Origin: Emiliania huxleyi CCMP1516 | Lineage: Eukaryota; Haptophyta; Isochrysidales; Noelaerhabdaceae | Assembly: GCF_000372725.1 (NCBI RefSeq) | Contig: NW_005194878.1 | Location: 305,691 to 369,690, forward strand | Length of the DNA stretch: 64,000 nt | Direction of reading: 5' to 3' | Part shown: positions 50,973-59,600 of the stretch, piece after piece | Layout: every line of letters begins with the position of its first letter | Numbering within the stretch: position 1 is the first letter of the stretch | Made by a program: the position numbers and the translations under genes | Notes under the pieces: model-generated | The model's database searches: none | What the model was told of the DNA's origin: nothing | Seen by the model: the letters and a program-made list of their open reading frames with translations, nothing else

Positions 50973-52467
50973 CAGGCTAGATGGAGTAGTCACAGATAAG
51001 CCGGATGAAGATTCTGCCCCACACAGCCCCTTACCCCTTCACCCTCGCCTCGCTGCTTGGTGTTTCTGAACACGTATTGCAATAGACGTCCACGCTGTGG
51101 GGGTTGTGTGTGGGTCCTGTGTCTGGGAGGGAGGGAGTGGGGTGCAGGTTGCTCACCCACGGCACCGGGCCGGTGCTTGCACTTTGAATGCCGTGGGGCT
51201 CCTGCCCGTGTCCGGGCGTGGAGATGCGAGGGTCGCCCCCCCTTGCCCCACCACGTTGTGTGTGTGGAGACGTTTACCTTACCTTACCTTACCTGATCCT
51301 GGTCCGATTAAGTAGGTTACATCATATCCTAAGCTTGGTGGCGCCGTTGAGCCGCCGATACGCAATTCGCAACATATGGCTAGACACACATTACATCGTC
51401 GCGTAGCGCAGCCGCGCTCGAGCGCAGCCACTGGCGCGCTCGGCTTGCTGGTCAAGCGGTCATCCTTACTGAGGCCCCTGCCCTCCCACGACTCTCTGAG
51501 CCCCACATTCTCTCCGCTCCGCCTCTCTTTGTTGTGGGCAACATACGCATGTGAGGACCTCTTGAGGACCTCGCTCCGATGTGAGGACCTCCTTTGTGAG
51601 GACCTTTGCTCTCTTGCCGCTCTGCCACTCTCAGCGCGCCTCCTGGACGAGCTGTGGCTGGGGATTGAGTCACGTGCGGTCTTGTGCAGCCGAAGGCCCC
51701 CGCACGGGGGGTCCCGGGGGGCACCATGATCGTCCGCCAGGGGTCCGGGGTCGCGCAGGCAAGTGGCCCAAATCCGATGAGTTTTTCGAAGGGGTGAACA
51801 GCAGCTGAGAGGTGTGAATTCATCCCAGACGTCATCCCTGTCACCAGCAAGCAGAGCCCGAGGAGAATCAGCCGATAGCGTCGGCCAAAGAGCTGCTTAT
51901 GCCGCGCGCCCCTCTGGGAGCGGAGGCTGCCGAGCGACGTCCGCGCGACCGAAGCGCCGCCTAACACACCGCACGGGGCGCAAGGAAGCTCGACCACACC
52001 GTCTGGCCTGCCGCAGGAGTGGCGCTGACGCGCCGCGCGCGACCACCAGCCAGCTTTCCGGCCGGGCCGAGAACGGTGCCTCGAGAATGTAGACACTCTC
52101 CGGTCCATCCGGAATTTTGTCGTTCTAGTTAGCACTGCTGCTGCAGACAGGGCCCGCGCGACCCCTTGCCCTTCCCGGATCCAGCTCGCTGAGGCTTGGC
52201 GCCACCCCGATGACCGCCCACAGGTGGCTGATCGCGGCCGCCACTCACGTCGCTTTTCGGCGCCTGGCTCTCAGAGGGCCCCTGCGGCTCTCGCTCGTCG
52301 CGTGACTGCCGCCGCCGACAGCATCTGCTCGGTCGTGCCCGCCGGCGCGGAGCTGCGCGACGTCGAATTGTTCGGCGGCTCGACCGCCGGCGCGCCCACT
52401 CTCGCCTCGTGCGCGCCTCACACATAGTATTCACCTCGCGCGCGGCCGACAAAGTGCGCGCACGACC
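50973..52467. other. repeat-derived region, no gene
   Basis: 51050-51300 contains (CCTTA)n and a segment GGCTCCTGCCCGTGTCCGGG similar to DNA near 62630 and 63930. GGTTACATCATA at 51312 matches the end of the MITE family. 51820-52465 is a diverged tandem copy of part of that MITE (CGGTCCATCCGGAATTTTGT at 52095 and again at 52720). Confidence 0.5.
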
Positions 52468-54123
52468 TATGATGTAACATACTTGACCCCCCCCCTTGGC
52501 GCCTCGTGTTTTTCGTGCCAAACCAGCGCGATCTCGGCGGGGCGTCAGCGCCTCTCGGAGGGGCATCATGCGCTCCCGGGGCCGCCCGACGGCGCGGGCC
52601 TCTTGCTGATGGACCCAGCCGAGGTGCCCGACCAGTCGGACTGGCGCTGACGCGCCGCGCGCGACCACCAGCCAGCTTTTCGAGGGGCCCGAGCACGGTG
52701 CGCCGAAAGAGTAGACACTCTCCGGTCCATCCGGAATTTTGTCGTTCTAGTTAGCACTGCTGCTGCAGACAGGGCCCGCGTGACCCCTTGCCCTTCCCGG
52801 ATCCAGCTCGCTGAGGCGTGGCGTCACCCCGCTGACCGCCCACAGGTGGCTGACGAAGCGCCACTCATCGCTGCTTTCGCGCGCCTGCTCCACAGAGGGC
52901 TCCTGCGGCTCTCCCTCGTCGCGCGACCGCCGCCGACAGCATCTGCTCGGTCGTGCCCGCCAGCGCGGAGCTGCGCCACGTCGAATTGTTCGGCGGCTCG
53001 ACCGCCGGCGCGCCCATCCTCGCCTCCTGCGCGCCTCACACCCAGTATTTTCCTCGCGCGCGGCCGACAAAGTAGGCACACGACCACCTCCCTCCCACTC
53101 ACCCCCCCCCACGATGCACAGCCCGTCCACTCTCGCCGGCAAGGCGCACGGAACGCCCAATTTGGGCTGGAAATGCCGCCGCCACGGGTTGGTGGCGCCC
53201 TCGGCAGCGGGGCAGCGCCACGCCGCGCAAACTTGCGCGACAAACTTGCGACCTCTGTCCCTCGTATTCACCCCAGATTTTGCCCTATCCAGGCTCACCC
53301 GGTACCGCGAGCGACGAGCCGCGCCAAGTTTGCTCCATTTCCGACAAGTTCATCCCGCCCGAACGCCGATCTTCGGCCGCCTGGAGGCCCAGGACGGGGC
53401 TCGGGACCGGCCAGGTGTGGATTCTCCACGGCGCTGCGGTGTATCTGCGCGCCCATGGCGCGTTCAGGGGTGTGCCTGAGGCGTGTAGACTGCGGGGCGC
53501 CGCGATAGCGCGGCGCCGACGGTTGTGTCGCGCACTGTCACACCCACGACACGGTCACAGTGTGTGTGCAGTGCGTCCACTCCGGCGACCGTGACGCCGT
53601 CGGCGCTCGCCTATACCGGCTAGTGTGGAGCTCTCAGTGTGGTTGCGTGTTGTACTAGTGATGCTGCACTAGGCGGCCCGTTTTTAGCAAAAACCAGATA
53701 CCACATCGCGTGTGGTCGTCGAAAAACCGCATCTTCGCCCGTCTGGGACCTCTTCGTACGGCTCCAAAAACCGCTCCTTAACGACGACTACGCGGCCCGG
53801 CGGTCGATCTGCGCCTTCTCAGCGGTGGAGGGGATGTGGGAGGTACGTGCGGACCGCGTGGTGTTGCGACGGTTTGACGAGTGCGACTCCCAGCGTCGAC
53901 TTTTCGACCCCACGGAGCCTCTGCTGCTCCGGGGGGGGGGGTCTGCAGACCACCCGGCCGAACTTCAGAGTCGCGGTGCTCCTCAAATACCGCTCAAACG
54001 CCCACGATGTTGTGCAGGGGACATATGCTGATGATCCTGGCCCGATTGGTTCGCTCAGAAAGCTTCTGCGCGGTCGTTAAGGTTCGCTCCCCGCACACCG
54101 GCCCGGAAGTATGTTACATCATA
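52468..54123 (+). mobile_element. 1.66-kb non-autonomous DNA element, copy 2
   Basis: Ends TATGATGTAACATACTT and AAGTATGTTACATCATA are perfect inverted repeats. Direct GACC copies flank it (52464-52467 and 54124-54127). The interior is the near-identical inverse of 10346-11997. Shared open frames (for example 53639-54031) are conserved between copies but overlap in three frames and have no known domain. Confidence 0.88.
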
Positions 54124-54667
54124 GACCACGGGCACCTCCCTCTCAGTCACCCCCCCGACGATGCACAGCCCGTTCGTTCTCGCCGAGAAGACGCTCGGAG
54201 CGCCCAACTTTGCCTCGTGCGGCCATCAAACAGGCGCGTTGCCTCCCATCTCCGCACTTCCCATCTACCCCCACACTGCCACTACCGGGGACGCGCAGAT
54301 GCGACTCCCGGGCCCGCTCACCTCACCCGAGCCCGCCGACCAGGCACGGCCCGACGAGAACCCGCCGGGAAGGAGCTGGCCGAGCCATCGCCGGCGTCCC
54401 TGCCGGCTCATGGGCGCTCAAAAGGTCGCTCACCCGCCCGTCGCTTGCCGCCCCTCTCCCAGCCCTTGCCGGCCATAGGATCACGAACCTAGGGCTCAGT
54501 TCCGTCTCCCCCCCCTCCCTCCTGTAGGCAGGCCGTCCCGCGCTGGCGGGAAGAGGCGCGCCGAGCCATCGGTGACGTCCTGGCGAGCTCATGTCCCCCC
54601 CAAAAGGTCGCACCGGCCCGTGGCTCCGCCGTCGGCTCCGCCGCGAGCGGCGACGGTGAGGCCGCCG
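54124..54667. other. spacer between element copies
   Basis: Partly similar to interior parts of the elements (CGATGCACAGCCCGTTCGTT, GAAGACGCTCGGAGCGCCCA). No gene recognised. Confidence 0.4.
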
Positions 54668-55188
54668 GGGCTCGCCTATACCGGCTAGTGTGGAGCTCTC
54701 AGTGTGGTTGCGTGTTGTACTAGTGATGCTGCACTAGGCGGCCCGTTTTTAGCAAAAAGCAGATACCACATCGCGTGTGGTCGTCGAAAAACCGCATCTT
54801 CGCCCGTCTGGGACCTCTTCGTACGGCTCCAAAAACCGCTCCTTAACGACGGCTACGCGGCCCGGCGGTCGATCTGCGCCTTCTCAGCGGTGGAGGGGAT
54901 GTGGTCGGTACGTGCGGACCGCGTGGTGTTGCGACGGTTTGACGAGTGCGACTCACAGCGTCGACTTTTCAACCCCACGGAGCCTCTGCTGCTCCGGGGG
55001 GGGGGGTCTGCAGACCACCCGGCCGAACTTCAGAGTGGCGGTGGTCCTCAAATACCGCTCAAACGCCCACGATGTTGTGGAGGGGACATATGCTGATGAT
55101 CCCGGCCCGATTGGGTCGCTCAGAAAGCTTCTGGGCGGTCGCTAAGGTTCGCTCCCCGCACACGGGCCCCGGAATAAGATACATCATA
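54668..55188 (+). mobile_element. partial copy of the same element (right half)
   Basis: Matches 53603-54123 closely (TATACCGGCTAGTGTGGAGC onward) and ends GGAATAAGATACATCATA, with no matching left end. The end variant GGAATAAG resembles the MITE at 28845 more than copy 2. Confidence 0.8.
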
Positions 55189-55696
55189 ACCCGGGCCTGT
55201 GTGGAAATTCTTTCCCCCTACTCTCCGGCATTCTGACGGCAATCGAAGGCAGAGAACTCAATCGACCCCGCGCTCACCGGCGGCCGCCCGCGTCGCGGCG
55301 TCGGACGAACCCCGGTGTCGGATGCCACCTCGGTCCTCGCTCCTCGCACCTCGCCCGCTTCCTCGGTGCTCGGACGAGACGAGGCACGAGCCACGCCTCC
55401 CACGAGCGCCGCACAGTGCCCCAGTGGCGGCGTAGGGGCCGGAAAAGACGGGTGTCCCACCAAAATAGTTAAAAACTGACACCTCGCAGGTGGGATGGCG
55501 GTCGGTGAAAAGGAGCGGCGGGGACTCTAGCTAAAAAGGTCTGTCCCTCCCATCCTCCGATGCACCTGCGAAGAGCAGCCTCCTCCGACAGCCACAGCAT
55601 CGGCGCGCTGAGCAAAAAAGGACACGGGTCCCGCGGGTCCCGAGGGCGCGGCTCACGTTCACATGGACCCGTCGAACCTGTGCCGTGTCGGGCGTC
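55189..55696. other. spacer, no gene seen
   Basis: Contains the 3' flank of the protease-inhibitor gene. Short frames only. Confidence 0.35.
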
Positions 55697-56359
55697 TCAG
55701 CCTATCCTGGGCGCACGCGTCACGGTATCCGACTCGTCTGCGTAGACCCGCACGCGTGCCTCATCAAAGTCCATCGTCGCCATGTCGCCCTCCCGCATGA
55801 CGCGCACGGACACGTCCGGCCGCTCGCTCGAGATGCGGCGCACGGCCTGCCCGACCTTCTCCCCTACCAGCCCCGGCCATGAGGTAGGCCCGCCCGTTCC
55901 GCGGCCCTCTGCCCCACCGCCACCCGGCTGCTCAGGCAGGCGGTGGCCTCCGCGCCTGAAGCACGACCACCAGATCGACCGCTGCAGCTCCTTGCCCGCC
56001 ATCCAGCAGGAGGTGTGGCAGACAGCCGAGCTGAGCCGCGAGCCGCAGCTCTGCTGCAGCCGCTCCATGCTCTGGCCAAAGGACTGCTGCACGGACCGGG
56101 CACTTTTCGCGCCGCTCAGCAGCTGGCCAAGGCCGCTCAGCGCGTCCGCAAGCGCCTGTTCTGGGCTGTGCTCGGCGCCGCAGCCGCAAGCTGACCGCTG
56201 CGTCCAGGCGAGTGCAGCCCAGCCTGCAAGGACCGCTGCGAGCAGCTTCCAGCCGGGCACCGCAGGGAGCGCCACGGAGCGTGCGGCAGGCGGCGGCGGC
56301 GGTCCGCGCCGTGCAAGCCGCTCTCGGGCCAGGTCGGCGAGAGAAGCGTTGTCGGCCAT
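55697..56359 (-). CDS. membrane-anchored potato inhibitor I family (CI-2/eglin-like) protein
   Basis: Potato-inhibitor-I proteins block subtilisin- and chymotrypsin-type serine proteases through an exposed loop. The frame from ATG 56359 (MADNASLADLARERLARR) encodes 220 residues. A membrane segment (WKLLAAVLAGWAALAW) lies at about residues 38-53. A Cys/Ser/Gln-rich middle and a Gly-rich linker follow. The last 65 residues match the inhibitor fold: TSWPGLVGEKVGQAVRRISS, RPDVSVRVMREGDMATMDFD and ARVRVYADESDTVTRAPRIG, corresponding to WPELVGK..., the reactive loop, and the RVRxxVD...xxPRVG ending of barley CI-2. By that alignment P1 is Met and P1' Asp in ATM|DF. There is no signal peptide, so the single membrane segment probably makes it a type II protein. 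Divergent from the HPAT-like gene, ATG to ATG 244 bp. Confidence 0.85.
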   Translation of the reverse strand: MADNASLADLARERLARRGPPPPPAARSVALPAVPGWKLLAAVLAGWAALAWTQRSACGCGAEHSPEQALADALSGLGQLLSGAKSARSVQQSFGQSMERLQQSCGSRLSSAVCHTSCWMAGKELQRSIWWSCFRRGGHRLPEQPGGGGAEGRGTGGPTSWPGLVGEKVGQAVRRISSERPDVSVRVMREGDMATMDFDEARVRVYADESDTVTRAPRIG

Positions 56360-56603
56360 CGGCGCTAAGGCGCGCCTTTTCGTCACAGCACACTGGCACG
56401 ACAAGGGCGCGAACTGGCGCGAACTGGTCGCACAGCGACACACGGCCTCGAAAAAGAATTTAAAGCGACGCAGCGTAGAGGGCCGTGTGTAGCCCTCTTT
56501 TTGCTAGAACAAAAAAGAATTTAATACTGCTTCCGCAAGTTGTGGACGCTCCTCGGCCACGCTGGCCACGCGTGCGCGAGTTCTTCGCAGGACGCCCAGG
56601 TCC
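56360..56603. promoter_or_regulatory. putative bidirectional promoter
   Basis: The 244 bp between two divergent ATGs. Two similar motifs, AAAAAGAATTTAAAGCG (56452) and AAAAAAGAATTTAATAC (56510), lie here. Function is inferred from position only. Confidence 0.35.
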
Positions 56604-59600
56604 ATGCAGGGCCTACTCGCGATGCTGATGGCGCTCAGCGTCCTCCTCCTCGTCACGATGCTCTTCATCACCCACAACAGCCTTGACTCTGCCGTCGTGC
56701 GTGGAGATTCTGATCAGCAGCGGCAGTGGATGGCGCAGCAGTTCTCTCGCATCCACTCCTCGCAGCTGCGGCTCGAGGAACGGCTGCAGGCGATCGACGG
56801 ACGGCTGGACGGCCTGGTTTCCAACGGCCTGCCGCAAGCGTCGCAGCCACTGCTGGCGCAGCCAGCCAGCGCTGCCGCCGACACCGTGGCGCCTGAGAGA
56901 GGTCTGCGGCAGCCGAGCGCTGCAAAGGAGGGCCGGGCGAAGCGGCACGCGCGCGGGAGCGCGTCGGCGGCGGGGTGTGAGGGCGAGCGCCGCCCGTACC
57001 ACGTGCTGCTCACCGCGCAGGACTCGCTCTACCACACCACCCACGGGACTGAACCCGCATTGGATTCGGGACTGTGGAGGTATGGGACTGTAGGACTCGC
57101 TCTACCAGGCGTGGCAGACGCGGATCATGTACTACCACTACCAGCGCCAGAGAGCGGCCGACCCGTGCGGCGAGGTGGGAGGCTTCACGCGGATGCTGAA
57201 CTCGGCGACGTGGCGGCCGGGCGATGATGTGACGCCGTGTTTCTTTTTCGAGCTCGTACTTCTTTGTTTAGGCGACGGGGCGGCCGGACGCGCTTATGGC
57301 AGCGATCCCCACCGTCCTCGCCTGGGACTGTGAACAGCGTCTCTTCACACCTGCAGCTGTGAGCAGGCTGAGATCCCCACCGTCCTCGCCTGGGACTGTG
57401 AACAGCGTCTCTTCACACCTGCAGCTGTGAGCAGGCTGAGATCCCCACCGTCCTCGCCTGGGACTGTGAACAGCGTCTCTTCACACCTGCAGCTGTGAGC
57501 AGGCTGAGATCCCCACCGTCCTCGCCTGGGACTGTGAACAGCGTCTCTTCACACCTGCAGCTGTGAGCAGGCTGAGATCCCCACCGTCCTCGCCTGGGAC
57601 TGTGAACAGCGTCTCTTCACACCTGCAGCTGTGAGCAGGCTGAGATCCCCACCGTCCTCGCCTGGGACTGTGAACAGCGTCTCTTCACACCTGCAGCTGT
57701 GAGTAGGCTGAGATCCCCACCGTCCTCGTCGACCAGCTGACCCCCGGCAGCGGCTGCCGCGAGGGAGGCGACAGTTGCGACTCTGGCCCCAGATCAAAAG
57801 AAGTACATGCCGCCAAACAGGCGTTTCTTTTCTCTAGGCGACAGTTGCGACTCTGGCCCCACCGACAAAACGAAACACGTGCGGCGCGGCGCACGCGTCT
57901 TTCTTTTTATCGAGGCGACACGTGCGACTTTGGCTTCCCTGTGATGAACCGGCCGCACGGCGTCGCGCAGCTGCTCGCCAAGATGGGGCGCGGCGAAGTG
58001 CCGCAGATCGTCGAGGAGTCACACCCGCAGCACGGAGTCGCCCTCGCCTTCTGTTTCTTTGTCCAGCGCGGATTTCTTTTTTATAGGACTACGTCCTCAT
58101 CACGGAGACGGGCCGCGTCCTCCCCTCGCCAGCTCTGTGCTCCGTTGGACTGCGCGTCTTTCTTTTTTTAGGAGACGGACCACGTCTTCCTGCGCCCGCT
58201 GCCCAACCGCGCCACGCCCGATCGGCCGGTGCGCGACCCCAGTGCTGCAGTCGACGTGTGAACAGCGTCGCTTCACACCTGCAGCCGTGGACAGGTCTGC
58301 TACCCCTTCGGGTACATGAAGGCTGTGAGCAGCGTCTCTTCACACCTGCAGCCGTGGACAGGTCTGCTACCCCTTCGGGTACATGAAGGCTGTGAGCAGC
58401 GTCTCTTCACACCTGCAGCCGTGGACAGGTCTGCTACCCCTTCGGATACATGAAGGCTGTGAACAGCGTCTCTTCACACCTGCAGCCGTGGACAGGTCTG
58501 CTACCCCTTCGGGTACATGAAGGCTGTGAGCAGCGTCTCTTCACACCTGCAGCCGTGGACAGGTCTGCTACCCCTTCGGGTACATGAAGGCTGTGAACAG
58601 CGTCTCTTCACACCTGCAGCCGTGGACAGGTCTGCTACCCCTTCGGATACATGAAGGCTGTGAACAGCGTCTCTTCACACCTGCAGCCGTGGACAGGTCT
58701 GCTACCCCTTCGGGTACATGAAGGCTGTGAGCAGCGTCTCTTCACACCTGCAGCGGTGGACAGGTCTGCTACCCCTTCGGATACATGAAGGCTGTGAACA
58801 GCGTCTCTTCACACCTGCAGCCGTGGACAGGTCTGCTACCCCTTCGGATACATGAAGGCTGTGAGCAGCGTCTCTTCACACCTGCAGCTGTGGACAGGTC
58901 TGCTACCCCTTCGGGTACATGAAGGCTGTGAGCAGCGTCTCTTCACACCTGCAGCTGTGGACAGGTCTGCTACCCCTTCGGGCACATGAAGGCTGTGAGC
59001 AGCGTCTCTTCACACCTGCAGCCGTGGACAGGTCTGCTACCCCTTCGGGTACATGAAGGCCGAGGCGCCCGAGCTGCGCCCCATCGTCTCGCGCTACGGC
59101 TTCGACCCGTCGGTCGTCGACCCTTGCGGGCCCTCGCCGGTGATACCGCACCACGCACGGGACCGAACCCACGCTGGGTTCGGTACTCTGGAGGTGCGGT
59201 ACTAGGTGCTGATCCACCTGCCGCTGCTGCGGCGCCTCACGCCGGGCTGGCTCCGCCCCCCCTTTGCGCTCACGCCCTCGATAAAAAAGAAGTTCGGAAG
59301 CCGTGTGGTACTTCTGTTTCTAGGCTCCGCCTCTCCTTTGCGCTCACGCCCTCAATAAAAAGAATTGCCGACGCCGAGCGTCCCTCTGTTTTAGGCTCCG
59401 CCCCTCCTTTGCGCTCACGCCCTCGATAAAAAAGAAGTTCGGAAGCTGTGTGCGTCCTTCTGTTTCTAGGCTCCGCCTCTCCTTTGCACTCAAGCGAGAC
59501 GACGAGGCCAGCCGCGTGTTCGGGTGGGTGCTCGAGATGGGGCTGCACCCACCTAGAACCTTCTAGGAGCCTTCTAGGAACCTTCTAGGTGGGTGCTCGA

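Noticed and set aside
53639..54031. 130-codon frame conserved in the element copies, as a gene
   Set aside because: A second frame over the same bases is equally conserved because the copies are nearly identical; no domain recognised, and it stays within the element.
57299..59031. CRISPR-like repeats with about 30-bp spacers
   Set aside because: The 'spacers' are all the same exon copy; the units are exon+introner tandem repeats in a protein-coding gene.
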